From assembly GCA_947380915.1 (NCBI GenBank), contig CANCSY010000023.1:1-25132 (forward strand): a DNA stretch of 25,132 bases, given 5' to 3'. Below are positions 1-7,127 of the stretch, piece by piece. Position numbers and translations under genes: made by a program. This DNA comes from Beijerinckiaceae bacterium. Lineage in GTDB: Bacteria > Pseudomonadota > Alphaproteobacteria > Rhizobiales > Beijerinckiaceae. How positions within the stretch are numbered: position 1 is the first letter of the stretch; every line of letters starts with the position of its first letter. Under the pieces are notes generated by a model. That model saw only the letters and a program-made list of their open reading frames with translations, was not told the DNA's origin and did no database searches.

Positions 1-357
1 CGTCCACGTTTCTCTTTCTTCCGATTCAAATGTCAAACAGCGGTTCTACCAGAGATGCAAAAGCGCCCGGACCCAACCGGGTTTTCAGCGCCAAGATCTC
101 AGGGGCAGAACAGGGGACGCACAGGGCGTCTCCGATGGGCGGTGTATAGGCGCGGCGCCACGGCCTGTCAACACGCTTCGTCACCATTACCTGTCGAAAG
201 GCGACCCTTTTGTACCGGCCCCGCTGAAAGCCGGGCTTTCCTGTCCTGGCCGATGCAAGTTGTCCCCAATTCGGGGAGCCCGCGCCCACCCTTTCTCGCA
301 TGCGAAGATATTAGCTATGATAGGCGGAAATAAATTCGGTATATCAGGAGCTTGGCT
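1..357. other. Gene-free leader region upstream of the exonuclease
   Basis: No convincing gene is visible here; open frames on both strands lack ribosome sites and look like G+C-rich shadows. The stretch holds several short inverted repeats: a CCCGG/CCGGG hairpin followed by TTTT (66-85), a GAAAGCC/GGCTTTC repeat (226-240) and a TCCCC/GGGGA repeat (263-277). A TATGAT hexamer at 316-321 could be a -10 box for the downstream gene, but no good -35 box lies at the right distance, so no promoter is called. Confidence 0.4.
66..85 (+). terminator. Possible weak intrinsic terminator of a gene left of the window
   Basis: A 5-bp stem (CCCGG at 66-70, CCGGG at 77-81) with a six-base loop is followed directly by TTTTC. 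It could end transcription coming from the left edge. The stem is short and the T run is only four bases, so it may be chance. Confidence 0.25.
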
Positions 358-1239
358 TTGGACACAGAGGCGATGGCGGCGACCCTTGAGGCGACGGGCG
401 ACTACCGCGTGCTCCGGAAGATCCAGCAGAGGAACATGATCACGCCGCCGGACGGCACTGCCACAAGGAATGGTCTGTTCGTCGATGTCGAGACAACGGG
501 GCTGGATCCTGACCGGCACGAAATCATCGAACTGGCCATGGTTCCCTTCACCTATGGCAGGGATGGGCGCATCTTCAGCATTGGCGAAGCCTTCCATCAA
601 CTACAGGAACCCAAGGAGCCCATCGCTCCCGAAATTACCGCCATCACCGGCATCACCGGGGACATGGTCAGCGGCCATGCACTCGATAGCCACGCCGTGG
701 AGGCCTTCATGGAGAACGCCGACCTGATCGTTGCCCATAATGCTTCGTTCGACAGGCGCTTCCTCGAAAACTTCAGCCCGGCCTTCGAGATGAAGCCCTG
801 GGCCTGCTCGATCCAGCAGGTGGATTGGCGCAGCGAAGGATTTGAAGGAACGCGCCTCGGTTACCTCGTTGCAAGCGCCGGCTATTTCTATGATCGGCAC
901 AGGGCGCAGAACGATTGCCACGCCGCCATCGAACTGCTGGCCAAGCCCCTGCCCCTTTGCGGAGACCCCGCGTTCAAACAGCTTCTGGAAAACGCCCGGA
1001 AGGCGACCTGGCGGATATGGGCGACCTATGCGCCTTTTGATCTGAAGGACACCTTACGCGAGCGTGGCTATAAATGGAACGCCGGGAGCAATGGCTCTCT
1101 GAAGGCATGGTTCATCGATGTGGCGGAGGACCAGCGACAAGCAGAACTCGCCTTTCTCCAGAACGAGATCTACCACCGCGAGATCGACCTCCCTATGCGC
1201 CGGATTGATGCCTACAACCGCTTTTCCAGTCGGGTTTGA
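358..1239 (+). CDS. DEDDh-family 3'-5' exonuclease with a C-terminal DUF5710-like domain
   Basis: A DnaQ-like (RNase T superfamily) exonuclease, expected to remove nucleotides from DNA or RNA 3' ends with two metal ions. The Exo I motif FVDVETTGL supplies Asp43 and Glu45, Exo II (AHNASFD) supplies Asp132, and Exo III (HRAQND) supplies His181 and Asp186, so the DEDDh set is complete. Residues about 219-255 (APFDLKDTLRERGYKWN onward, ending KAWFIDV) resemble the DUF5710 pattern of a PF-x-x-K-D-x-x-x-x-x-G-x-x-W core. Start: AGGAG at 346-350 sits 7 bases before TTG 358. A TTG at 352 is only one base from it, and ATG 373 is too far. The product is cytoplasmic with no signal peptide. The polymerase-subunit role is unlikely because no replication genes adjoin it. 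Family call is firm; substrate unknown. Confidence 0.85.
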   Translation: MDTEAMAATLEATGDYRVLRKIQQRNMITPPDGTATRNGLFVDVETTGLDPDRHEIIELAMVPFTYGRDGRIFSIGEAFHQLQEPKEPIAPEITAITGITGDMVSGHALDSHAVEAFMENADLIVAHNASFDRRFLENFSPAFEMKPWACSIQQVDWRSEGFEGTRLGYLVASAGYFYDRHRAQNDCHAAIELLAKPLPLCGDPAFKQLLENARKATWRIWATYAPFDLKDTLRERGYKWNAGSNGSLKAWFIDVAEDQRQAELAFLQNEIYHREIDLPMRRIDAYNRFSSRV

Positions 1240-1559
1240 GCGATATCGACCGCAAGCCGGGCGGAAAACTGACGCAGGTCAAAGCGGGCGTGCGGGTTTC
1301 AGCCCAAGTTGATAAAGGCCTTGGCTTGTGGGGGAGATTGCAGATGCTCGACAGCATCAGGGCCGTCAGCGCCCTTTCGGGAATTGCGCAGACGCGGGGA
1401 TCCGTGACCGCCCATATGATACGTCTGCTGAACGACGGGGGCCTGCGGCATCACTACCAGCCGAGAAAAAAGGTTAATCGGATCAAAGGCGCGGGGGAAC
1501 ATCGCGACGAATTCGAGCAGGCCGATAGCGAAATCCATCACATCGATATTCTTGCCTGA
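1236..1559 (+). CDS. Doubtful small hypothetical protein
   Basis: A 107-residue frame begins at a TTG that overlaps the exonuclease stop codon by two bases, which is compatible with translational coupling. No Shine-Dalgarno sequence is seen. Third codon positions are roughly 70% G/C by eye, coding-like but not decisive. No family is recognised. A central stretch (about residues 35-70, MLDSIRAVSALSGIAQ onward) is helical and ends in a basic HYQPRKK segment, vaguely like a winged-helix fragment. An 80-codon frame on the other strand (1299-1541) covers the same DNA and is equally unrecognised. It may be a decayed gene or simply non-coding. Confidence 0.25.
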   Translation: MSDIDRKPGGKLTQVKAGVRVSAQVDKGLGLWGRLQMLDSIRAVSALSGIAQTRGSVTAHMIRLLNDGGLRHHYQPRKKVNRIKGAGEHRDEFEQADSEIHHIDILA

Positions 1560-1729
1560 CCGAACTTCTCCGCACTGGCGATCGGGAGCCTGCTGTTTAA
1601 CTTATTTTTGACCATAAAATTCGCCTGCGCCAAATCTCGCCCTTTGGAAAGAATTTTTTGCGCGGTTCCGTAAAATATCCCTGCGAAGTGCCGTTATCAT
1701 TAACAGCACTTTACTAGGAGGGCATTTCG

Positions 1730-1978
1730 ATGCTCGCAGTTGGACCGAAAATACCCGCTCAGACGATCCCTGACCAAACCCGCAGGGTGACGCCAGCCGC
1801 CGCGCCAGCCAAAAGCGCCATCAAGACCGGGACGATCATCGTCCTGTCTCCAACCGCGCTTAAACTCAGCAGAGATCTGTCGGCGATCCAGGTTGACCCG
1901 AACAAGGAGCCAACCGAGCGCCTTGACGCATCGGAAAAGCTCCGCCAATTGGCGATGGCGGTCTTCTCTGCCGGGTGA
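1730..1978 (+). CDS. Small hypothetical protein, 82 aa
   Basis: The ATG at 1730 follows AGGAGGG (about 1715-1721) at ideal distance, and the DNA before it is A+T-rich compared with the rest of the window, as expected for a promoter region. The protein has a Pro/Ala/Thr-rich, basic N-terminal half (to about residue 34), then a hydrophobic TGTIIVLSPTALKL segment and an acidic/amphipathic C-terminal helix. The hydrophobic stretch is too short for a clear membrane segment and there is no signal peptide. No family is recognised and no function is offered. It stands alone: the exonuclease is 490 bases upstream and the next operon runs in the opposite direction. Confidence 0.6.
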   Translation: MLAVGPKIPAQTIPDQTRRVTPAAAPAKSAIKTGTIIVLSPTALKLSRDLSAIQVDPNKEPTERLDASEKLRQLAMAVFSAG

Positions 1979-2132
1979 CTGGCTTATAGCCGCACCCTGC
2001 GGTGTCATCCTCTGAATGTTCCAGCGATGTCGGCCTCATGCCTGCATCCTCAGGGCGGCTGCGCGCCGCAAGCGCAACCATCTGTAACTGATTGCTGACG
2101 ATCTCCTGCGATTTGTAAAATCGGGGTCAGGA

Positions 2133-2178
2133 GACCACCCACGAAAAAGCGCGCCCGAAGGCGCGCTGTGAGGTGGTC
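2133..2178 (-). terminator. Intrinsic terminator of the minus-strand Mo hydroxylase/Sox block
   Basis: On the minus strand an 8-bp perfect stem (AGCGCGCC / GGCGCGCT, plus-strand 2148-2167) closes a stable TTCG tetraloop and is followed at once by TTTTTC. Outer arms GACCACC (2133-2139) and GGTGGTC (2172-2178) can extend the stem. It lies about 40 bases after the stop of the last gene in the block. Confidence 0.85.
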
Positions 2179-2215
2179 ATGCGCCGGGGCTCATGGCCTC
2201 GGCGTCTGGTTTTTC

Positions 2216-4495
2216 TCAGGCCATGCCAGCCTTGACGCGATCAGGCGTAAAGGGCGCCTGGCGCATCCGGATGCCCGTGGCGTCATAGATGGCGTTCGCG
2301 ACAGCGGCCGTGATCGGACGCATGGAGCCCTCGCCCGCGCCCGACGGCGGGATGTTCTGGCGGTTGATCAACACAACCTCCACCGATTCCGGCTTCTGGG
2401 TCATATCGAGGATCGGATAGGTCTCCCAATCCACGCTGGTGACATTGTTCTTGTCGAAGGTCACCTCCTCCATGAGCGCCCGGCTGAGGCCCATGCAGAT
2501 ATTGCCCTCGATGGTCATCTTGAGGAGTTCGGGGTTGATCACGACGCCGCAGTCATGGGCGACGACCATGCGCTTGGCCCAGACCTTGCCGGTCTTCATG
2601 TTCACCTCGACCTCCGCGAAGATCGCGACGCGGGTGGGCCCGCGCAACACGAAGGAGATGCCGTGACCGACGGCCACGTCACCACGACGCTGCTTGCGCG
2701 CCCCCGTGTGCTTTTGCCAGCCGGACTTTTCGGCGAGGGTCTTGACCAGTTCCTTGTCGCGGTCGTTTCCGATGTACTGGAGACGGAAATCGACGGGATC
2801 CATGCCAATCGCGAAGGCGACTTCATCCACGAAGCTTTCCACCGCAAAATGGTTGTTGGAGCCAACAGGGTCGCGCAAGTGGGACGAGCGCAGGGGCGAA
2901 CCCGACTCCAGCATGGGCGCGATGACCTCGAACTCCAGGCTCTTGGCCGGGAATACGTAGGTTTCCTCGGGCAAGCCGAAGAAGAGGCTGGGCTTCGGCT
3001 TCACGCCGGCCAACTGGCTGAACAGGTTATCCTGCGGCTTGCTTTCGTTGGACTCCACATTGCGCTGGTCGAAGCCCTTTGACTTGTATTCCCAGGCGAT
3101 GACCTTGCCATCCTTGTCGATGCCTGCGCGCATCATGTGGATCGAGGCTGGGCCCTTTGGGTCCCAACCATGGGCCTCATGGCGCTGGGCCTGATAGCGG
3201 ACGGGCTTGCCCACCGCCTTGGCCAGGATGGCGGCGGCATTGGCCGCATCGCCAGCATCGCCTCGGCCATAGGAGCCGGGGCCACGCACCCAGATGCCCT
3301 GCATCTTGTCCGCCGGGACGCCTAGGACGGCGGCGACGCCATCAGCCGCATAATGCGGCTTCTGGGAGCCGGTCCACAAGCGCGACACGCCGTTGGGCTG
3401 ATAATCGACCACGGCGCAGCCCGGTCCCATGCAGGCATGGGACTGGAACGGGAACTCATAGGTCGCCTCGATGATCCTGGCCGCGCCCTTGAAGGCCTCG
3501 TCCATTTTCGCCTTTTCGGTGTTGGCCTTGTCGCCGCCGCTCTTGATGACGGGCGCATTGCGGATGTGCTTGTAGATGTCCTTGTGCTCTGTGAAAGGCC
3601 CATCGACCTTGGACCAGGTGACCTTCAACTGGCGGACGGCCTTGATCGCATCCCATTCCCGGGGGGCCACGACGCCGAGGAAGGCGCCTTCCTGCACGAT
3701 CTGGACCCCCGGAATGTCCTTCACCGAGTCCTTGTCGACGCTGACCGGCACGGCGCCCGCCACCGGCGGCAGAATGGTGCGGCCATGCACCATGCCCGGC
3801 AGCTTCACGTCCACCACGTAATCGGACGAGCCAAGGACGATCTCGGGCACGTCGCGACGGGGCGGGGAGGTGCCATAGACCTTGTAGTCCTTGGGATCCT
3901 TGCGCTTGGCGCGCATGTTCTTGATATCGAGGAAATTGCCGATCTCGCCGTTCCACTCGACCTCATGGTCGAACCAGCGGCCGCCGATCAGCTCGCCATA
4001 GCTGACGCGCTTGGCCGGATCGGCCTTGGCGATCACGACGCCATTCTCGACGGTGAGGCCCTCGACGGGCACGCCCAGCTTCTTGGAGGCCATCTCCACG
4101 AGAATGAGACGCGCCTCGGCAGCAGCATTGGCCATGGCCTTGCCGCCAGCCTGCACGCCGAAGGAGCCAGAGGCGCCGCCCTGGTTCATGGTGACGGCGG
4201 TGTCGCCGAACACGACCGTGACGCGCTCGGTGGGCAGATCCAGCTCTTCGGCGACCATCTGGGCGACGCCTACGTCCGTGCCCTGCCCCATGTCCGGCTT
4301 GCCGAACCAGGCGGTGGCGCCGCCATCAGCGTTGATCGAGATATAGGAAGCCAGCCGGGTCGGCTTGAGCTGCGGGCGGGAGGCCACGCCTGCGGTGGCC
4401 ACCCAGGCCTGCGCCTTTTCGCCAGGCGCCAGGATGGAGACGGTGAGCGCGCCAGCGCCGGTGAGAAGATGACGACGATTGATCTGATGATTCAT
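2216..4495 (-). CDS. Molybdopterin-binding subunit of a periplasmic Mo hydroxylase (xanthine oxidase family, NicB/IorB-like)
   Basis: Large catalytic subunit (759 aa) of a molybdenum hydroxylase, which inserts water-derived oxygen into an aldehyde or N-heterocycle C-H bond. The N-terminus MNHQINRRHLLTGAG is a twin-arginine signal ending near KAQA, so the folded enzyme is exported. The catalytic Glu is Glu722 in the SGAGEGS motif near the C-terminus. The cofactor-contact region reads GPGSYGRGDAGD (about residues 400-412), as in nicotinate-dehydrogenase-type subunits, rather than the GGGFGRR of the paralogue at 8750-10912. Start: ATG 4495 has GAGGGGGG just upstream and follows the [2Fe-2S] gene by 11 bases; a longer frame to 4567 would overlap that gene. 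No FAD subunit is present, so electrons probably go to a cytochrome. Substrate unknown. Confidence 0.9.
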   Translation of the reverse strand: MNHQINRRHLLTGAGALTVSILAPGEKAQAWVATAGVASRPQLKPTRLASYISINADGGATAWFGKPDMGQGTDVGVAQMVAEELDLPTERVTVVFGDTAVTMNQGGASGSFGVQAGGKAMANAAAEARLILVEMASKKLGVPVEGLTVENGVVIAKADPAKRVSYGELIGGRWFDHEVEWNGEIGNFLDIKNMRAKRKDPKDYKVYGTSPPRRDVPEIVLGSSDYVVDVKLPGMVHGRTILPPVAGAVPVSVDKDSVKDIPGVQIVQEGAFLGVVAPREWDAIKAVRQLKVTWSKVDGPFTEHKDIYKHIRNAPVIKSGGDKANTEKAKMDEAFKGAARIIEATYEFPFQSHACMGPGCAVVDYQPNGVSRLWTGSQKPHYAADGVAAVLGVPADKMQGIWVRGPGSYGRGDAGDAANAAAILAKAVGKPVRYQAQRHEAHGWDPKGPASIHMMRAGIDKDGKVIAWEYKSKGFDQRNVESNESKPQDNLFSQLAGVKPKPSLFFGLPEETYVFPAKSLEFEVIAPMLESGSPLRSSHLRDPVGSNNHFAVESFVDEVAFAIGMDPVDFRLQYIGNDRDKELVKTLAEKSGWQKHTGARKQRRGDVAVGHGISFVLRGPTRVAIFAEVEVNMKTGKVWAKRMVVAHDCGVVINPELLKMTIEGNICMGLSRALMEEVTFDKNNVTSVDWETYPILDMTQKPESVEVVLINRQNIPPSGAGEGSMRPITAAVANAIYDATGIRMRQAPFTPDRVKAGMA

Positions 4496-4506
4496 GACAG
4501 CCCCCC

Positions 4507-4962
4507 TCAAGCCTGCGCCGCGCGCACGATCGCGCGCATGATCGCCATATGCGTGCCGCAGCGGCACTTGATGCCCGTCAAGGCTTCCTGAATCTGCGCT
4601 TCAGTCGGCTTCGGGTTCTTCTCGAGGAAGGCGGCTGCGGTCATGATCCAGCCATTGATGCAGTAGCCGCATTGGGGCACCTGCTCGGCGATATAGGCCT
4701 CTTGAAGCTTGTGCGCCTTGCCGCCGCCGAGGCCTGCGAGGGTCACGATCTTGCTGGTCTGGACGGAATCGACGGGCGTCACGCAGGAGCGGGTCGCCAC
4801 CCCATCCACGATCACCGTGCAGGCGCCGCACTGGGCGAGGCCGCAACCAAACCTTGGATTGCGCAAGCCCAGATCATCGCGCAAGGCGTAGAGCAAGGGC
4901 ATGTCCGGATCGGCGTCGATCTTGTGATCCTTGCCGTCTACATTTAAAGCGATTTTAGCCAT
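4507..4962 (-). CDS. [2Fe-2S] subunit of the second Mo hydroxylase (IorA/CoxS-like)
   Basis: Electron-transfer subunit (151 aa) that carries two [2Fe-2S] clusters and passes electrons from the molybdenum site. The plant-ferredoxin-type cluster uses Cys40, Cys45, Cys48 and Cys60; the C-terminal cluster uses Cys98/Cys101 (QCGYC) and Cys133/Cys135 (CRCG). Length and motifs match IorA, CoxS and XdhC-type small subunits. There is no signal peptide, so it would be carried out by the Tat signal of its partner, encoded 11 bases downstream. AAGGGGGTGG lies just before the ATG. A 154-bp gap separates it from soxA upstream. No clear promoter was found there, so read-through or a weak internal promoter are both possible. 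Confidence 0.92.
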   Translation of the reverse strand: MAKIALNVDGKDHKIDADPDMPLLYALRDDLGLRNPRFGCGLAQCGACTVIVDGVATRSCVTPVDSVQTSKIVTLAGLGGGKAHKLQEAYIAEQVPQCGYCINGWIMTAAAFLEKNPKPTEAQIQEALTGIKCRCGTHMAIMRAIVRAAQA

Positions 4963-5116
4963 GAGCCACCCCCTTTACATGCCGGCGCTTTTCACCCGTG
5001 GGCCACGCCATTGGTTGCGACTGTAATGTTTTTCGCGGGTCCGTCTAGGGGGGCATGGAAGATCCCGAGCGGCGCCGCCGCCCCATTGGGTCGGAAATAA
5101 CAGAAAAATGGTTGGC

Positions 5117-5884
5117 TCAGGGTCGCACGGCCGGAGTCTCCAGCGGCAGGCCCTGCGCGCGCGACATCAGGAAGGCTTCGAGCGCGATGAATTCATCAGA
5201 GCCGAAGGCATAGGGCTCGGCGCGCATGCCGACCATGCAGTTGCGCAGGCGCCTTTGCAGCGAGCCGACGGACTGCCATTCGAGCCGGTAGATCGGATAG
5301 CCCGTGGGATGGGCCTGGGGCACCGTGGCGCTGCCCAGCTTTCGGCCCCAGTTGTCGTCATGGCAGATGGCGCAGGACAGGTTGAGCTGCCCCTGCCGCG
5401 CGCTGAACAATTGGCGCCCCTTTTCGATGGCGGGCGCGAGGCGCGGGTCTTGGGAGCGGATAGGCTCGCCCCGTGACTGGAGGCCCACATAGGTGGCGAG
5501 GTTGAGGAGTTCGCGGCTTTCCATGGCCAACGGCGCAGCGCCCTGCCGATCAGTCCGGCACTGGTTGATGCGCGCCTCCAGATCCAGCGCCCGGCCCGAG
5601 GCGGCGTCAAAGGCTGGATAGCGCGCCGCGACGCCCTTCATAGACGCGAGTGCATCGCCATGACAATCCGCGCAGGATTTGCCGACAGACCCGGCCCTGA
5701 CGCCCCAGAGCGCCTGTCCATCCAGCGCCCACAGGCTCGCGGGATTGGCCATGTCGTCGGCCTGCATGGCCCGCAGCTCCGGGCTCATGGTCACGGTGTC
5801 GGAGCGGCGTTCGGCGGCTGGGATATCTCCAGCCCGGACGGGCAGAGCCACCACCAGGAAAGCGAGCGCCTGCCGCAGCATCAT
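5117..5884 (-). CDS. soxA: Sulfur-oxidation cytochrome SoxA (dihaem)
   Basis: SoxA pairs with SoxX in the periplasm and, in the known pathway, oxidatively joins a sulfur substrate to the SoxY cysteine. This 255-aa protein has a short signal peptide (cleavage near VRAGD) and two haem sites, CADCH (71-75) and CAICH (171-175). Cys109 (INQCR) and Cys216 (RLRNC) match the axial cysteines, Cys216 being the residue that is a persulfide in characterised SoxA. The RAEPYAFGSDE block after it is typical of the family. Its ATG overlaps the soxZ stop as ATGA, showing translational coupling. It is the last gene of the Sox part of the block. All catalytic residues are intact, although its usual downstream partner SoxB is not in the window. 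Confidence 0.93.
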   Translation of the reverse strand: MMLRQALAFLVVALPVRAGDIPAAERRSDTVTMSPELRAMQADDMANPASLWALDGQALWGVRAGSVGKSCADCHGDALASMKGVAARYPAFDAASGRALDLEARINQCRTDRQGAAPLAMESRELLNLATYVGLQSRGEPIRSQDPRLAPAIEKGRQLFSARQGQLNLSCAICHDDNWGRKLGSATVPQAHPTGYPIYRLEWQSVGSLQRRLRNCMVGMRAEPYAFGSDEFIALEAFLMSRAQGLPLETPAVRP

Positions 5885-6201
5885 TCAACCGTGATGGAGG
5901 CTGTCTCCACCAGCAGGAAGTCGTTGTCGCCGGTCCAGCGGAACTCCAGCACGCCGGTTTCCACAGCCATCGTATGGAACGTGAGATAGGGATTGGCCGC
6001 AATCGCCTGGGAGAATTCTGCGCGGTAGATCTCCTCACCATTATAGGTGCAGACGAAGCTCTGGATGATGTCGCGCGGGATCATTTCGCCGCCGAGGCCC
6101 ACCCTGTAGCCGGTCTCCATGGGATGGGACACCAGCGTCTTGATCTCGATGATGTCGCCGACCTTCGCCTTGGGCGGCACGTTGATGAGGGCGCGAGCCA
6201 T
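5881..6201 (-). CDS. soxZ: SoxZ carrier partner
   Basis: SoxZ forms the heterodimeric periplasmic carrier with SoxY. The 106-aa product shows the family pattern: a basic start followed by KAKVGDIIEIKTLVSHPMETG, then IPRDII, a central NPYLTF strand and a final EFRWTGDN segment. It has no signal peptide, as is usual for SoxZ, which leaves the cell bound to Tat-exported SoxY. Its ATG (6201) shares one base with the soxY stop (TGATG), and its stop overlaps the soxA start. The frame continues upstream but that part lies in soxY. A SoxZ with the normal fold beside a SoxY-like protein with a changed arm suggests the dimer is kept while its chemistry differs. Confidence 0.92.
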   Translation of the reverse strand: MARALINVPPKAKVGDIIEIKTLVSHPMETGYRVGLGGEMIPRDIIQSFVCTYNGEEIYRAEFSQAIAANPYLTFHTMAVETGVLEFRWTGDNDFLLVETASITVE

Positions 6202-6677
6202 CAGAAATCCTCCAGACAGGCGGCGATGGTCACGATGACCTCCTGTTCCCCGCTCCAGAACGAGCCGTCGCTCATCCGGGCGATGGCGATGACGCGCTGG
6301 GTGTCGCCCAGCTTGATGCGGGTCGCGAAATGCGGCTTGCCCGCGCGGTGGTTCATGTGAACGGTCAGCACATAGGGCTGCGGGTTCTTCTCGTTGAGCA
6401 CATGGATCGCCGTCACATGGTCGCGCGCCGTCATGGGGCTTTCGACCGTGACCGTCATGGGCACAGTATTGCCGTTCTCCACCAGCGGCGGCAGATCCAG
6501 CTGGACGCGGCCCTTGCGCAGCGGCGCATCGCCGACGATGGTGCGGATCACCGCCCGCATGGCTTCGGGCGTCGCCGAGGCGGGCTCCACGCTGCGCAGC
6601 ACCAGCAGGCCGGCGCCGCTGGCTGCGGCTCCCGCCAGCGCGCCCCGCCGCGTCAGGCTCGTTCTGGTCTGGCTCAT
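6201..6677 (-). CDS. soxY: SoxY-like carrier with an AACLEDF C-terminal arm instead of GGCGG
   Basis: A 158-aa SoxY homologue. The N-terminus has a twin-arginine signal (TRRGALAG, cleavage near ASAT), and the immunoglobulin-like carrier fold is suggested by PLVENGNTVPMTVTVESPMT and the later VLTVHMNHRAG segment. Classical SoxY ends in GGCGG, whose Cys holds the sulfur intermediate on a flexible arm. This one ends IAACLEDF, so a single Cys154 is present but without the glycines and with four residues after it. NCBI uses the name SoxY-related AACIE arm protein for such paralogues. The ATG overlaps the soxX stop (ATGA) and the stop overlaps the soxZ start. It probably carries something on Cys154, but what is not known. 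Confidence 0.88.
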   Translation of the reverse strand: MSQTRTSLTRRGALAGAAASGAGLLVLRSVEPASATPEAMRAVIRTIVGDAPLRKGRVQLDLPPLVENGNTVPMTVTVESPMTARDHVTAIHVLNEKNPQPYVLTVHMNHRAGKPHFATRIKLGDTQRVIAIARMSDGSFWSGEQEVIVTIAACLEDF

Positions 6678-7123
6678 GGTGTCTTCTCCGCGCGCAGGCT
6701 GGTGAGATAGGCCACGACATCCTCGATCTGCTGGGCGTTCAGGATCGGCTTGCCCGCAAAGGCGCCGATCACCCGATTGAGCCCTTCGGTCTTGAAATAG
6801 CTTGGCATGATGGTTTGCGGGTTGATGCGGCCGGGATCGACGATCCGAAGCCGCAACTGCGCTTCTGTATAACGGTCGGCGACCCCGTTCAGATCAGGCG
6901 CCAGATTGCCCTGGAACCGCTCCTCCGGCACAGGGCCATTGTGACACAGGAGGCAGAGACCCAGTTGCCGATTGGCCACGATGGCGCGCCCCCGCGCCAC
7001 ATCGCCCGGCGCACCCGTGAGGGAGGCCGGAACGCCATCGTCCACAACCTCCGGAACGCCCTGCGCCCCCGCACAGCCGACCGCCAGCCCCCATATCGCC
7101 AATGCAACCGCCATTCGGCCCAT
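6674..7123 (-). CDS. soxX: Sulfur-oxidation cytochrome SoxX (monohaem)
   Basis: SoxX is the electron-accepting partner of SoxA. The 149-aa protein has an N-terminal hydrophobic signal (MAVALAIWGLAVGCAGA) with cleavage near Ala20, one haem site CLLCH (57-61) and an axial Met106 in the TIMPSYF motif. The EERFQGNLAPDLNGV and IEDVVAYL segments are typical of SoxX. Start: ATG 7123 is four bases after the flavoprotein stop. Its ribosome site is poor, so translation probably depends on coupling; ATG 7114 is an alternative. The stop overlaps the soxY start. A frame extending to 7213 would run into the flavoprotein gene and was not used. Confidence 0.9.
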   Translation of the reverse strand: MGRMAVALAIWGLAVGCAGAQGVPEVVDDGVPASLTGAPGDVARGRAIVANRQLGLCLLCHNGPVPEERFQGNLAPDLNGVADRYTEAQLRLRIVDPGRINPQTIMPSYFKTEGLNRVIGAFAGKPILNAQQIEDVVAYLTSLRAEKTP

Positions 7124-7127
7124 GGGT

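Noticed and set aside
1299..1541. 80-codon minus-strand frame opposite the doubtful ORF
   Set aside because: No ribosome site and no recognised family; listed only as an alternative reading of that DNA.
3353..4591. Long plus-strand frame opposite the second Mo hydroxylase (also 9623-10996 opposite the first)
   Set aside because: Both are mirror frames of well-supported enzyme genes with no ribosome site or domain.
4963..5116. GCGGCGCCGC palindrome in the soxA to [2Fe-2S] gap as a terminator
   Set aside because: It is a short palindrome without a proper loop or T run, so there is no support for transcription ending there.
6674..7123. Reading SoxX as a lipoprotein because of Cys17 in LAVGC
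   Set aside because: The -3 residue is Ala, not the usual Leu/Val, and a normal cleavage site (AGA) follows.
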